Part shown: positions 10,262 through 21,828 of the stretch, in pieces
How positions within the stretch are numbered: the stretch's first letter is position 1
Layout of the letters: every line of letters starts with the position of its first letter
Origin: Orientallactaga sibirica
Taxonomy: Eukaryota; Chordata; Mammalia; Rodentia; Dipodidae
Length of the DNA: 64,000 nucleotides
Assembly: GCA_036365145.1 (NCBI GenBank)
Contig: JAEOAD010000001.1
Span: 103,388,001-103,452,000 of the forward strand
Reading direction: 5' to 3'
Program-made: the position numbers and the translations under genes
The notes under the pieces: model-generated
The model's database searches: none
Seen by the model: the letters and a program-made list of their open reading frames with translations, nothing else
What the model was told of the DNA's origin: nothing

Positions 10262-10560
10262 CATATGACTGGAGGGATGTCTCAGCCGTTAAGATGTTTG
10301 TCTGCAAAACTTAAGGAGCCATGTTTGACTCTCCAGGTCCCACGTAAGATGCACAAAAGGAGACACAAGGGCACAAGAACGCACAGGTGCATAATGTGGC
10401 ACAAGCTTTCAGAGTTTAAGGGCACTGGTTGAGGCCTTGGTGCACCAATTCTCTCTCTCTTTCTATCTCTCTCTCTGTCTGTCCCTCACTCTCACTCTTA
10501 CTCTTTTGCATTAAAAAGGCCAGTTTGTTGGGCTAGTCTTAAAAAAAAAAAAAGAAAATA
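10262..10560 (+). mobile_element. DIP-like SINE, long subfamily
   Basis: Sense copy with the usual tRNA-like head but an internal extension after 'cacgtaagatgcac': 'gagacacaagggcacaag...'. The same extension occurs at 31631, 49428 and, degraded, 18522. CT-rich tract 10449-10503, then a 13-A run and A-rich tail. Divergent copy. Confidence 0.8.
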
Positions 10561-10862
10561 AATACACAAGGCAGCACATGAAGCACTTTTAATAATAGAG
10601 AGCAAAGCTATCTGCTCTTGAGAATGTTGGACATTTTCAGTTGAGAGGAGTGGAAAAGGGTTTTGTATGCAGTAGAAGATCAGTGCATATGTGGGGTCTG
10701 GAAGGAGACACTGAGAAACGGACACCCAGAAGAGGTCTTAGAGAAGCAACGGTTAGCATATGGTGTCATAGCAAGAAAAAATGGTATCACGGTTATATTG
10801 GGAATGACTGCAAGAGCAGCTCCTAGCGATTAAACATATTGTACTGAATTCTCTTACCTACC
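10561..10862. other. Non-coding interval, no recognised repeat
   Basis: Nothing recognised; contains the 5-bp target duplication of the next LTR at its right end (10858-10862). Confidence 0.45.
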
Positions 10863-11236
10863 TGTGGTAGTTCGAATATACGTCCCCCAATATATTCAGT
10901 GTTTTATTAGTTATAATTTGCATCTGCAATCACCTTGCTAGAGGCAATGTCACTGGGGGCAGGTGTGGAGGTGGGTTTGAGATTCCATTGTAAAGATATG
11001 CAAAGTGTGCCCAGTGGGAGTTCCTGAAGTGTGCTGGGCTTTGGACTGTAGTTTTTGCTCTGTGTGCTGTGGTGGCTGGTTGGCTTTTCTCTCTTTTGCC
11101 TGGTCTTGTGAGAGCAGGCCACTTCTCCTGCCATTATGGAACTTCTCCTGGATCTGTAAGCTTCAATAAATAATATCCCTTCCTCCATAACTGTGCCTTG
11201 TCTGGAAGTTCATCTCAGCGAACCTGAAGCTGTCTG
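10863..11236 (+). mobile_element. Solo LTR of a MaLR-like element, family J1
   Basis: Begins TGTGGTAGTTCGAATATACG and ends '...gaacctgaagctgtctg'. It carries an AATAAA polyadenylation signal at about 11165 within 'cttcaataaataatatccc'. A second, antisense copy lies at 51800-52159 with the same start, body and end. A CTACC duplication is found at 10858-10862 and 11237-11241. No internal region follows, so it is a solo LTR. J1 is a label used here only. Confidence 0.85.
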
Positions 11237-11241
11237 CTACC

Positions 11242-12089
11242 CTACCCTAAGAGCTAGAGATTTGTATTATTTCCATCTTGAGGACACAGGGCCTTAGCTA
11301 GTATAAAGAGTAAGTGAGAATGAAGCTGAATGACCAGAAACTGCAGGAATGCAGTGACAATTGAACTAGTTGGTTCTATTACTTGTATCAAGTGGAGGGA
11401 TAGAGACATGTTGAATTGTGGCCTTTCTCATTAGGGCAGTCTTAGAATACATGACAGGGGTTGGCACTTGGATGGACAATTTTGTGAGTGTTTAAGGAAG
11501 TGGAGGTTGTCTATTGATTTTGCAATTCTACAACTGACTACCTTGATAAATCTTGTTTATGAGGAGGGCAGGCTCGAATGAGATAAAGTTGTAATTGGTG
11601 AAAAACTATCAGAGATTCATTTAGCCTAAGGAAGGGGCTATCTGATGTTCCCTGTGGTGAAATGACCTTGACAGAACTGATATTCTCTGTGACTTTTTTT
11701 GTGGCCAGCAAGAGGATAATAGGATTTCATTGTAAGCCTCAGATACATTTGGGCTATCTTTAGGCTCACTTGAAAGCTCCCTGTTGGAAGGAGCTGCCTT
11801 TTTGCCATCGAACTTTTGAGTGGTTTGGGAAATGGCTGAGATGGTAGGCTTCAGTTTCTTTGTATGGAAAGTAGACCTGCTATGAGAACTAGATGCCATA
11901 CAGAGGGCCTGGCACCCCATGTCCAGGAGGCTTTCCATCACTGTGTGTTTCCTGGAGGAAAGACCAGAGGTTCAGAGAAAAGGATGCGTTTTGCATCATC
12001 CAGAGCATGAACAGAGGCAGAAACACTGAGAATGTTCTATCACCCCTAGACTTCCATTTTAACTTCTTTTGCAGCTTAGGGATTGTTAG
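11242..12089. other. Non-coding interval, no recognised repeat
   Basis: About 850 bp with no recognised element; a 106-codon antisense ORF (11621-11941) has no recognisable motif. Confidence 0.5.
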
Positions 12090-12100
12090 TAAAGTACTTT

Positions 12101-12307
12101 TTAAACAATACTTATTTTTACTTATTTATGAGAGAGAGAGAGAAAGAGAGAGAGAATGGGTGTGCCACAGCCTCTAGCCACTGCAAATGAACTCCAGATG
12201 CATGCGCCCCCTTGTGCTGCTGGCTTACATGGGACCTGGAGAATCAAACCTGGATCCTTAGGCTTTGCAGGCAAGCGCTTTAACCTCTAAGCCATCTCTT
12301 CAGCCCC
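12101..12307 (-). mobile_element. DIP-like SINE
   Basis: Full antisense copy. Flanked by an 11-bp target duplication TAAAGTACTTT (12090-12100 and 12310-12320), which is itself nearly palindromic. Confidence 0.93.
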
Positions 12308-12319
12308 AATAAAGTACTT

Positions 12320-12411
12320 TCCTTCCCTCCCTCCCTCCTTCCCTCCCTCCCTCCCCCTCCCTCCCTCCCTCCTTCCCTCCCTTTTTCCCTCCCTTCCTCC
12401 CTCTCACCCTT
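12320..12411. repeat. (CCCTT)n polypyrimidine tract
   Basis: About 90 bp of pure C/T with CCCT and CCTT units, immediately right of the SINE target duplication. Long purine/pyrimidine mirror-like tracts of this kind can adopt triplex structures in vitro; that is general knowledge, not shown here. Confidence 0.93.
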
Positions 12412-13876
12412 CCACAAAGATATTATCATGATTTTACTGGTAATACCCTCATTATTATTCTTGACACATAGATATCAATGTGGAGACTATTTTTTTTTCA
12501 GAAAAGTTTGTTTTCTTTTTATGTTTTCCTTTCCTTTGAAGGTATTGACAAAATAAAGCTGAGCTCATCATCTCGTGTTTTCTATACGGTTATAGACAAC
12601 ATTCATATCTCAGGATCATAGAAAGCCCTGGTACAGCAAAAAAAAAAAAGCTGTATAATTAATTTTCAGCATACCAGATGATGAATCAAGCTTAGCTCTA
12701 GTTTCAAAGAAATAAGTTGTTTTTTTTTTTTTTTTCCAATTTGAAGCTAAGAAGTAAAAATAGCTGTTAAATTTTTAAGTGGATCTCATATGTGTTTAAT
12801 GACTATATCTAGTCAACAAAACTGCTCCCTGAGCCATCTGGGGGCATTTTCAGTGAGCTGAAAGTATTAGAAGTCCTCTTCAGTGCTCAGGCAGACAGTG
12901 TCCTTCTGTTGATGGAAGGAGGGGACATTGCAGTAGAGATGTGGTTCTGTCAGGGGAAATCGTATTTTGCCATTTTGGAAGCAATTTCTGTTCTTATGAG
13001 TAATGCCATTAAAGGAAATGACAGTGTTTAGCAACATAAGCAATATGAGAATTGCAAAAAAAAAAATTAAAGAAAGGAAAAAAAAAAAGCAGAAGCAGAC
13101 TGCCATTTGGCTGATAAGTTTTTCACTTCCAAAAAGAAGACTGAGAATTATAAACATGAAAATACATAATCTGCCAGTGAGAGCCCTAGAAAAATGGCAG
13201 CATTCACCCCCCAGCACTGAGTTTTCATGTTCATAAAGATATCTAGCCCAATCCAGACCAATAGGAAAGTAGAAAGAGGGGAGTTTCTGGAGGGTTTGGG
13301 TTCTCTTTTATCATAAAATTCAGGAGTTATTTTGCTATGCTGTGTGCCCTTTCAACTAGACCAATTTTTGACAGCATCTTGCTCCAGATGAGACTCTCCA
13401 TCCACGGACAAAATAGGTTTGTAACTGTGCTCTTGTCACCAAGGGGAATACAATTATTTTGGGTCTGTTTGTCTCTAGAAAAGTTCCTTTTGTGGATTTT
13501 TGGTCTCTCCCGGTGCTTGTTAATCTGGAAGGATTCACATGCATTTCATAAAGTGTGAGCTCTTCCCTTGATAGTAAAGCTAAGGAAATTAAAAATCTAA
13601 ACAGATAACTTAATTAGCCAGGATGACACATAATATCTGGCTGGGATGCTAAGATCCAACCTTCTAGTTTTCTCCATTTGAATAGTCCACTTATTAATGT
13701 TTAGTTATGATGTACATCTTAAATTAATTTTCCTATGGTTTGCCATTGAACCCAGAGACACAATCAAACTAATGTCTATGGACTTGCTGAGAACGTGATT
13801 TTATGGGCTTGGTTTTTATGGGGGCTGAGTTCCTTTGCATTTGAGATTATTCTGGGCAGCACAGGGAACCATTAAA
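12412..13876. other. Non-coding interval, AT-rich, no recognised repeat
   Basis: About 1.46 kb with several A or T runs (12638, 12719, 13056-13088). Antisense and sense ORFs at 12867-13236 cross these runs and look like chance. Confidence 0.5.
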
Positions 13877-13888
13877 AAAGAATTTACA

Positions 13889-14111
13889 GCCTGTAGAGAT
13901 GGTTCAGCAGTCAAGGCGCTTGCCTGTAAAGCCTAATGACCTGAGTTTGATTCCCCAGTACCCACATAAAGCCAGCTTCGCAAAGTGGCACATGCATATG
14001 GAGTTCATTTGCAGCTGCTAAAGGCCCTGGGATGCCCATTCTCTCTCTCTGTATCTCTTTCACTCTCTCTCTCTCTGCTTGAAAATAAATACATAAATAA
14101 AACATTTATTG
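13889..14111 (+). mobile_element. DIP-like SINE, 'caaagtggc' variant
   Basis: Sense copy with 'ccagtacccacataaagcc' and 'gcaaagtggcacatgc' in place of the 'ggacccacgtaagcc / caaggtggc' form. Flanked by AAAGAATTTACA (13877-13888) and AAAGGATTTACA (14113-14124), one mismatch. Confidence 0.92.
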
Positions 14112-14149
14112 AAAAGGATTTACAATCAGGTAGGGCTGGCTGAATTACA

Positions 14150-14366
14150 TGTGAGCAGCTTTTGTTAGTTTCTTTTTTGCACTCTGGTCATAAGAGGAGC
14201 AGTTTTGCTGGGTTGTTCTCTCCTTCAGTGATACGTTGTCTTTCCCAGAACAGTGGGACTAGCTGATGGTGGAAGGAAACCTCTAAAACTATCAGCCAGA
14301 ATGAACTTTCTCTCTTGGTAAGTTAACTCCTGGTATTTGTTATAGTGGAAGAAAACTGAATAACAC
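14150..14366 (+). mobile_element. MaLR-like LTR 3' portion, degraded
   Basis: The order 'ctgatggtggaaggaaacctctaaaactatcagccagaatgaac', 'ctcttggtaagttaactcctggtatttg' and 'gaaaactgaataacaca' follows the 3' half of rodent MaLR LTRs, with AATGAA in place of the AATAAA signal. The 5' half is not recognisable. Inference by pattern. Confidence 0.45.
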
Positions 14367-14576
14367 AGTGCAGCAGGGTTTTGAAAACTGCTCGAGCCTA
14401 GATCCCAATTGTGCTGTTGGGAATAGTAGAAGGGTTGGGGCTTTGGGAATAGTCAGTCTGAGCTGAAATCCTGAGCCAGCACCCCTACCTCCCTGGTTTA
14501 GTGAAAAACATGTGCCTATAATCAGTTTCTTCTGCAAAGTGGAGGCCACAGTGTGTCTTCAGAAAGGAGCTATTCA

Positions 14577-14786
14577 GGGCTGGAGGGATGGCTTAGCAGT
14601 TAAGGCATTTGCCTGCGAAGCCAAAGGACCCAGGTTTGATTCCCCAGGACCCACGTAAGCCAGATGCACAAGGTGGCACATGCATCTGGAGTTCGTTTGC
14701 AGTGGATAGAGGCCCTGGCATGCCCATTCTCTTTCTCTCTCTCTCTGTCTGTTGCTAAGAAATAAATAAAATTAAAAAAACAAAAA
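14577..14786 (+). mobile_element. DIP-like SINE, near-consensus
   Basis: Sense copy with the full diagnostic body (gccagatgcacaaggtggcac, ctggagttcgtttgcagtgg) and an AAATAAATAAAA tail. AGAAAGGAG occurs at 14561-14569 and 14787-14795, a probable target duplication with a few extra bases at the 5' junction. Confidence 0.93.
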
Positions 14787-14795
14787 GAAAGGAGA

Positions 14796-15690
14796 CATGC
14801 CTTGAGATGAGTAGATCTCTGGGGTTAAGCGTTGACAACTGGAAACCTGGGAAGGCTGGGCAGACACGCCATGTCTAGTTCTCTTTGCACTGTGGCAGTG
14901 CAGCTGAAGGTCACCTTTAAACCGCAGACTTTTGTTGTCATCCAGCCTCACAACAGCCCTATGGTTTCCCTCTAGTGTTAGGGGCATGTTTCCTCGATCT
15001 GCGGGTACTGGCACATTGGAGGCTGGGTGGGAACAGCCATTTTCACTGGGAATGAAGACCACTATTAAATCAAGTTGCTGTGTGTAAGAGAATACGCTGA
15101 CTCCACCAAATATCCAGAGGCCCTCAGGGCTTTGTGACTGTTTCATCTCCAAATGGGAAAGGATACAAATGACCCCCCCAAAAAATAAATAAATAAAAGA
15201 CCCTGAGAGAGAGAGAAACTATAACACAATATAGAGTTGAAAATTAAGAAATTTGTCAAAGGAGTATTTTCCTTGCAGATACTTTGAACCAGCAGGCAAC
15301 AAATCTAGCTAACCTTCCAAGCAAGAATATAGACTAAATATTCTGAAATATCATTTTTAAAAATAGAATTAACTATAACACAAATTCAGAAAACGCACAA
15401 AAAGTTTGTAGGTATTATGCCTATTTTGTTTGAAATTTGGGCACCTAAAATTATCATAGCAAATAGAACCCAGCATGAAAAGGCAGAAGCATTGTCAAGA
15501 TTTAAAGACTGTGAAGCCAGTAAAACGGCAGTGAGGTTTTCTCTGTGCTGACTCATCACAGCAGCCACTCCATACTGGGGGAGGAAGTGGGGTGTGAACA
15601 GTAAGCAAGATATGACATCATTTTTGTAAAAGTAGAGCATGTGAGTGTGTGCAGTGGAAATAAAATAACACAGAAAAACAAACCTCATGA
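14796..15690. other. Non-coding interval, no recognised repeat
   Basis: About 900 bp; antisense ORFs of 126 and 129 codons have no recognisable content. Short A-rich simple stretch at 15179-15198. Confidence 0.5.
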
Positions 15691-15693
15691 ACT

Positions 15694-16015
15694 GTATTCG
15701 TGTATGTGTGCATGCGTATGAGTGTGCAAGCCACAGTGTATGTGTGGAAGTCAGAGGACAAGCTCGGGTGTTCATCCTTGTCTTGACCTTGTTTGTGACT
15801 GGGTCTATCTTGTTTGCTGTTGCAAGTGCCAGGCTAGTTGGCCCAGGAGTTTCAGAATTCTCCTGAATACACCTTCAATTCCCATAGTAGGTGTGTTGTG
15901 ATTAAAGAAGTGTGCAACACTGACTTTGGCTTTCCATGAGCTCTGGGAATCTGAACTCTGGTGGTTAGGCTTTCACAACAAGCACTTTTAACCACTGAGC
16001 CATTTCTTCGGACCC
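15694..16015 (-). mobile_element. B4-type SINE, diverged
   Basis: Antisense copy: GT-rich tail, 'ggaagtcagaggacaagctcgggtgttc', weak B1-like middle, 'gggaatctgaactctggtggttaggc' and head ending 'aaccactgagccatttcttcggaccc'. Confidence 0.8.
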
Positions 16016-16207
16016 ACATGAGCTGTGTTTTGTAAAATACTAACTATTGTGTTTCTGGATGGTGTGATTGTAGACCCTCTCAATTTCTTTCCTGCCCCTT
16101 TTGAGAATTTCATTATTATTATTGTTCTTAGTTTCTTCTCTTCCTTCTTCTCTTCCTCCTTTTCCTGCTTCTCCTCCTTTAAAAATAAAAAAATTATTTT
16201 TAGAATA

Positions 16208-16428
16208 AATTTTAAAACATTATTTTATTTGCAAGCAGAGAGAGAGAGAGAGAGAGAGAAGAGACAGACAGAGGGAGAATGGGAATGTCAGGGCCTCTAG
16301 CTAGTGCAAACAAACTCCAGACGCATGTGCCCTCTTGTGCATCTGGCTTATGTGGGTACTGGGAATCGAACCTTGGTCCTTTGGCTTCGCAGGCAAGTGC
16401 CTTAACCGCTAAGCTATCTCTCCAGCCC
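16208..16428 (-). mobile_element. DIP-like SINE
   Basis: Full antisense copy, head complement ending 'cttaaccgctaagctatctctccagcccc', body complement 'ccagacgcatgtgccctcttgtgcatctggc', (GA)n stretch at 16237-16258. A CTTC/CTCC-rich run (16130-16180) lies just left. Confidence 0.93.
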
Positions 16429-17929
16429 CTCTCTGTCATTTTTCATTGAAGCTCTGATGAAGAAGGTGAGCATATGACTAGGTGTGAGGTTGGTAAGTGT
16501 CATGTGTACTAACTGGTGCCCACTGGCTTAAAGTGTCCAATTGTGTGGAATATACCACAATGAACCTTTCTCCAGCTAGGATGCCACTTCTGTTCTTCCT
16601 GTTCTGACTTCCCAGCTCAGGGAAGGTGGGAGGAGGTTCACACAGACACTGTGCTGACCATGCTCCTGAAGAACAGCTCCCGTCCCTAGGCAGAGGTTTC
16701 CTTGCATTTTTAAGGGCCCCTCTCCTGCTGGGCTTTTGTGGGCTGCACAAGCATAATTGCAGTCTATATTCACTCCAGAATCCAGTGTGCCCGTATGCAG
16801 CTGCTACTTGGGTGCCCATGAGAAACTGGCCTTGGAATGGGCAAGTCCATTACCACTGTGACTATGCAAGAATCAAGACAACATTGGTCTGCAAATTTGG
16901 GTGCTTCTTAGAGCCTTCTGTCCCCCTTCCACTGGTCTGCATACCCACCTACAATCCCCACATCTACTCTAGGGACCATGTACTACACTGGATTTGTGGT
17001 AGGGACCACAAATCTTAAACCAGCTTCCTAGTGACAAATTTTCCATTATGCTTCATTCTTCTCTTCCATATGGTCAGACTTTGACCTCCTTTCACTATCT
17101 CTCCCTTTCACCTTCTCAGAGTTACCCTATCTATATCTCTAGCTTCGGGAAAATTGAAAGGATACATCAATAAAATAAGGAACAAAGATTCCTTCATTAG
17201 GTAGAAAAGGATGATAATAAATCAATGTGTTCCCTCCCTACCCCAACATATATATAAATGTCATGTGGATTTGTAGGAGAGATGGATAAATGAATGAAAA
17301 CAGTTTTTTTTTCATTAACACATTTGTAATTTCTGAGTTATGATCACAATGTGCAAAGGACGTGTACTGATGGGCAGATAAATACATACAAGGGACCAAT
17401 ACTCTGTCATAAAAACATACTAATTACTGAAGGGTCTGGAAATCCTGTATTGTCAAAGTAGTGACAATTCAGTTAGAGATGTAGATCATAAACACACGAG
17501 TTACAAATGTGGTAAAACTCAGGCTTAAATGATAGATTAGTGTAAGGTATAGTATAAGGTATGCAACCAGTCATCAAATGAAAATGGACAGGAAATAAGA
17601 CTCAGCATATGTGTTGTGCCAAATGCTACAGTGAGCAGTTCTCACTATTCCATTTTAGCATAGCCTCACCCAATTCTTCATTAGTTTTCATGATTATTTG
17701 TTATAAAGATGAGAAAAATTAGTTGTAATGCTAGGAGGTAAATCCATCTCTAAGACAGAGTTCAAATTCTTGCACATATTTTTATGAGATCATGATCTTC
17801 TTGTGTTCTTTATGAGAAAAGCAGGACAAATTACATTTTGAGGCCCATCCATATAAGAACCACCTGAGGACTTTGCCAAAAAAGTTTTATTTTAGTGCTT
17901 CACCCAAGGAAGCTATTAAATCAGATGGT
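16429..17929. other. Non-coding interval, no recognised repeat
   Basis: About 1.5 kb without SINEs. The 130-codon ORF at 16626-17018 is Trp/Cys/His-rich without any motif and overlaps an equally long antisense ORF; I treat both as chance. Confidence 0.5.
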
Positions 17930-18104
17930 TTGTTTGTTTGTTTATTTATTTATTCATTGTTTTTCGAGGTAGGGTCTTACTCTAGTCCAGGCGGACCTGG
18001 AATTAACTATGTAGTCTCAGGCTGGCTTTGATTTCATAGTGATCCTCCTCCTATCTCTGCCTCCAGAGTGCTGGGATTAAAGGTGTGTGCCACCACGCCT
18101 GGCT
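17930..18104 (-). mobile_element. B1 SINE
   Basis: Antisense, near full length, minus-strand start GCCAGGCGTGGTGGCACACA; tail complement is a (TTTG)n/(TTTA)n run at 17930-17957. Confidence 0.94.
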
Positions 18105-18111
18105 AACTTTA

Positions 18112-18436
18112 TTTTTAATGTGTGTATGTGTGTGTGTTCATGTGTGTGTGTTTGGGAATGCTCTTGTTGAGGTCGGAGGACAAATTTCCAGGGTTGGTGT
18201 TCACCTGCCACCTTGGTATAAGGAACAATCTCTCATTTTTGTTGTTCATCATGATTAGTTTGCCAGCTGGTCTGTGCGCTTTGGGGAAATTCTCTTGTCT
18301 GTGCCTCCCATCTTCCTGTCACGTGCTGAAATTATAGAAGCCCATTATAGCTTGTGGTTTTTATGTGGGGGCCTAGGGTTCCAGACTGAGGCTTGTATTG
18401 CAAGTGCTTTATCCGCTGAGCAATCTCCTCCACTCC
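18112..18436 (-). mobile_element. B4/RSINE1-type SINE
   Basis: Antisense copy with TG-rich tail (18119-18154), 'gaggtcggaggacaaatttcc', 'tctcatttttgttgttcatcatg', 'attctcttgtctgtgcctcccatctt' and head ending 'ttatccgctgagcaatctcctccactcc'. Shares its middle section with the copy at 31040-31352, which sets these two apart from the other B4 copies. Confidence 0.8.
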
Positions 18437-18521
18437 TCTAATGATTTATTTAAATAAATGCTAAGAACTTACTTTTTAAAAGAAATTTAAAAAATTGAAT
18501 CTAGGGAATGATTTACATATT

Positions 18522-18734
18522 TTTAAATTTTATTTTTAGAGAGAGAGAGAGCTGGGGCGGGGGGGTTGGTAAACCAGGATCTCAGCCACTGCAATCAAAC
18601 TCCAGATGCTTGCACCAACTAGTGGGCATGTACAACCTTTGTGTGTCTGGCTGACATGGGAACTAGAGAGTAGAACATGGGTCCTTACGCTTTTCAGGCA
18701 AGCACCTTAAACACTGAGTCATCTCTCTAGTCCT
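18522..18734 (-). mobile_element. DIP-like SINE, probable long subfamily, diverged
   Basis: Antisense copy with extra bases between the two body blocks ('ccaactagtgggcatgtacaac...'), in the position where the long subfamily has its extension. A G(7) run at 18557-18564 interrupts the GA-rich part. Confidence 0.7.
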
Positions 18735-18780
18735 AATTTACATCTTTTAATAGGTATGCTAAATAATAATTTAATACAGA

Positions 18781-18950
18781 GTCTGGAGAGATGGCTCAGT
18801 GGTTAAGGGCACTTGCTTGAAAGGCCTGATGGCCTCTTGGGTTTAATTCTCCAGAACCCACATGAAGCCTCAGGTGTCCATAGTGGCAATATGCATCTGA
18901 AGTTTGGAGGCAGTAGAGGAGGGCCCTATACCAGCCATTGTCTCTGTCTC
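18781..18950 (+). mobile_element. DIP-like SINE, diverged
   Basis: Sense head (TCTGGAGAGATGGCTCAGTGG) and body, ending in TCTCTGTCTC at the start of a (TA)n run that has replaced the tail. Confidence 0.85.
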
Positions 18951-19003
18951 TTTATATGTATATATACATTAAAATATACATATATATACATATATAATGT
19001 ACA

Positions 19004-19051
<48 letters not shown>

Positions 19052-19080
19052 CACATACATATGTATACACATATACATGT
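18951..19080. repeat. (TA)n / (CATA)n low-complexity run
   Basis: Alternating TA with CATA/TGTA units, longest pure TA stretch at about 19011-19043. It grew in the tail of the SINE to its left. Confidence 0.93.
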
Positions 19081-19135
19081 ACCTGCTTATAAATAAGTGA
19101 ATAATCAATAAAAATATTTTTGAAAAGAATATCTT

Positions 19136-19339
19136 GGGCTGGAGTGATGACTTAGTGGTTAAGGTACTTGCCTGGAAAGCCTAAGGACCCAGGTTCAATT
19201 CACCAGTACCCACGTAAGCCAGATGCACAAGGTAGAGCATATGTCTGGAGTTTGTTTGCAGTGGCTAGAGGCCCTGGCACACCCATTTTCTCTCTCTCTT
19301 TCTATCTCTCTCTATCAAATAAACAAACAAAATATTTTT
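19136..19339 (+). mobile_element. DIP-like SINE
   Basis: Sense copy, full length. Flanked by AAAAGAATATCTT (19123-19135) and AAAAGAATAACTT (19340-19352), one mismatch. Confidence 0.93.
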
Positions 19340-19384
19340 AAAAGAATAACTTCATACAGAAAAACTTGTACATGTTTTGGATGA

Positions 19385-20345
19385 GTAGTTTTGTGAATGC
19401 TGACAACCGTAAAGTTACGTAACCACCACTGTGGAGGTATGGTATACTGATTCACCCCAACAACTCCCAGCATCAACCCTAAAGAATGCCTTTCTGCCTT
19501 CCCTGCTCTCTGTTGTTTTCTGTCTTGATGAATTTGGCTTTTTCCAGAATGTCATAGCAATGGGACTGCACAATGCAAGAAATGTCTTTTGAACTAGGCT
19601 TCTGATATTGAACAGAACAGGCTTTCCAGCGCCTTCCACACTTGTCTGTATATCATTAGTTTCTTTGTACTACAAAATATCAGTCCTGTTCATTTTTAAA
19701 TGTTTATTATAATAATATTATTATTAACAAGATGTTTCGTGTGGATATATCATGTATTGGTACTCTCTTTTCCCTCATCCCTGCCTCCATTCTGTTGGGG
19801 ATCCTCCTCAGTGGGGTTACAGGTATTCCCTATGGGATTGTGGTATATGCATTGTGGGAGCAGTAGTCAGTTATTTTGGGATCGGGGAGGGAATGCTTCT
19901 TCGCATGATGTCTCAACCTGTGGCTTTTACAATCTTTCTTCCCCATCTTCCACAAAATCCCCTGAGCCATGGTGGGTGAGTTTGAAATGTACTTCAGTGC
20001 TGAGCTCTTAGGAGCCTCCGGATCTCTGCTTTGGTAGGTGTTGAGTGTCCCCAGGCTGTGCATTTTTCAATCCATTAATCATTACACAGATATGTGGCTT
20101 ATTTCTAATTTTTCACCATTATGAATGAAGTTGACGTAAATACTCATACAGGTCTGTACAAACACAAATTTACAGTTTTCTTGGTTAAATGCTTAGGAGT
20201 GGAAGTGATGGTTCAAGTATTGCTATTACATTTGACTTTATGAGGAGCGACTCCACTTTTCCAAAAGTACTTTCTCAGTTCCCATTATCACTGGCAGTAT
20301 AAGGTTTCTGGGTGTATTCTATCCATGCCATCCTTTGACAACACC
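19385..20345 (-). mobile_element. Ancient L1 (L1M-like) 3' region, split
   Basis: Blocks 19385-19693 and 20066-20345 read in antisense like old mammalian L1 3' sequence: 'tttctgtcttgatgaatttggc', 'agaatgtcatagcaatggg', then 'ttcaccattatgaatgaagttg' and 'aaatgcttaggagtggaagtgatgg'. A younger L1 end sits between them. No coding capacity. From memory of the family. Confidence 0.6.
19694..20065 (-). mobile_element. Rodent L1 3' end, type B, antisense
   Basis: 5'-truncated L1 3'UTR starting with a T/A-rich tail complement. It shares 'cctcctcagtgggg', 'gtggcttttacaatctttctt', 'cctgagccatggtggg' and 'ctttggtaggtgttgagtgtcc' with the type-B ends at 21347, 39738, 46388 (sense) and 62165. Confidence 0.85.
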
Positions 20346-20570
20346 CACAAACAGACACACATACAGACATGCAGAATACACATACATATACAAGCAAAAA
20401 TATAGTTATCTCTGATTACCCAGTCAGACCTGACTTTGTTTGGTGTCTTCATTCTCACTATATATCTTATGCATGGGGCATTTCCAAAAGGTTAGGAGTT
20501 TCCTGGCTAAATAAGTTATGGGTAGTATTTGTTAGTTTGCCTGGACAGCTTGCTTTTAAAATAATAAGGT

Positions 20571-20830
20571 GGGCTGGGGAGATAGATCAGCAGTTCCAGG
20601 CACTTGCTTGTAAACCCTGCTGGCCTGGGTTCGATTCCCCAGTACCCACATAAAGCCAGATACACAAAGTGGTGCATGCATTTAGAGTTCGTTTGCAGCG
20701 GCAAGAAGCCCTGGCATGCTCATTTCTCTCTCTCTCTCTCTCTCTCTGTTCTCTCTTTCTCCCTCTTTCCTTGTTCTCTTTCCACAAATGAATAAATAAG
20801 CAAGAATATATTTCAAAAATAAAGACAAAT
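20571..20830 (+). mobile_element. DIP-like SINE, 'caaagtggtg' variant
   Basis: Sense copy, full length, CT-rich tract 20727-20770, A-rich tail. Perfect 13-bp target duplication AAAATAATAAGGT at 20558-20570 and 20831-20843. Confidence 0.94.
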
Positions 20831-20843
20831 AAAATAATAAGGT

Positions 20844-21346
20844 TGTGTACTTCCTACAGGGTCTCAGTTGGGAAGTGGGCACAAGTCACTCTTGTGTCCT
20901 TCCGTTCATTGTACCTTGTCTGGCTCCTGCTGTGAACTGCGATGTGATCTGAGATCTCCTATTGAAGAAGCTCCTTAGGCAGGTGAGGAAGGTTTGTGGC
21001 TATCTTCAACCTTTCCATCCTCCTTAGAGATTGATGCTAAGGCATCTAGTTACACTCTGTTCTTTTTAGGGCTCATTTTTTTTCTCTATCCTCAAATTAC
21101 AAAAAAAAAAAAAAAAAGATATGTTGAAATCTTAGAAGGTTATGCAAGTTAAATCAGAAATAAGCTCTGTGTTTACTGGCCATTGATGTTTCATTTAATG
21201 GGAATCATACTGGCTTATTTGGACAGTCATGATTCTGTCTCTTCCTTGTTGGTTTCCTTGAGAAATCCATTCCCTGTCTGTAATAATACAAATATACTGT
21301 AAATGCTCTTTTTCTTTTTCTTGGATGCAAAGTCTTAATGCATTTT
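20844..21346. other. Non-coding interval, no recognised repeat
   Basis: About 500 bp; an A(18) run at about 21101-21118 may be an orphan retroposon tail, but nothing recognisable precedes it. Confidence 0.45.
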
Positions 21347-21480
21347 CTTCTTTTTTTTAATTAAGTAGAAAATTTGTATGGACACATCATGTGTTCCTAC
21401 CCTCATTTCCCTCCTCCCTGCCACCACTCCACTGAGAGCCCTCCTTAGTGGGATTGCTGGTGTTCACCACTGTGTGTGAG
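21347..21480 (-). mobile_element. Rodent L1 3' end, type B, short antisense fragment
   Basis: T-rich tail complement followed by 'acacatcatgtgttcctaccc', 'ccctcctccctgcc' and 'ccttagtgggattgctggtgttc': the extreme 3' end of type B. Severely 5'-truncated. Confidence 0.8.
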
Positions 21481-21828
21481 TGGGGGGCTACACTTTATTT
21501 TAATTTGATTTTCTTTTGATCTTAATAATGAAAGTGTCTGTCCCCACGTGCTGTACAATTACTATAGGATTTTCAGGTGAAATAAAAAATGAGCCGAACT
21601 CCAAAGGGAGTGATGCCTTAGTGACAGCAGGGCTCAGAGGCCCGTGCTATGGAAGAGCGGGTACAGTTCGTAAGGCTCTGGACTGCATGATTCTTCAAGG
21701 AATTGCTAGGTTCTTACACTAGTGTCAAACTTGCTCAGAGGTAAGTGATGTGTGCTTGCAGAAACATTACCTTGGAAATGTTAAAAAAGCATGTAAATAT
21801 GTTATATGTACAAGAATCCAAGTCAGGG
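21481..21828. other. Non-coding interval, no recognised repeat
   Basis: About 350 bp, nothing recognised. Confidence 0.45.

Noticed and set aside
16626..17018. 130-codon ORF in unique sequence
   Set aside because: No recognisable domain, overlapped by an equally long antisense ORF, no neighbouring exons.
18951..19080. Regular short repeats resembling a CRISPR array
   Set aside because: Simple (TA)n/(CATA)n microsatellite in a rodent genome; no repeat-spacer structure.
20571..20830. tRNA gene from good A- and B-box matches
   Set aside because: The head belongs to a dispersed SINE with target duplication and A-rich tail; no cloverleaf of normal length.
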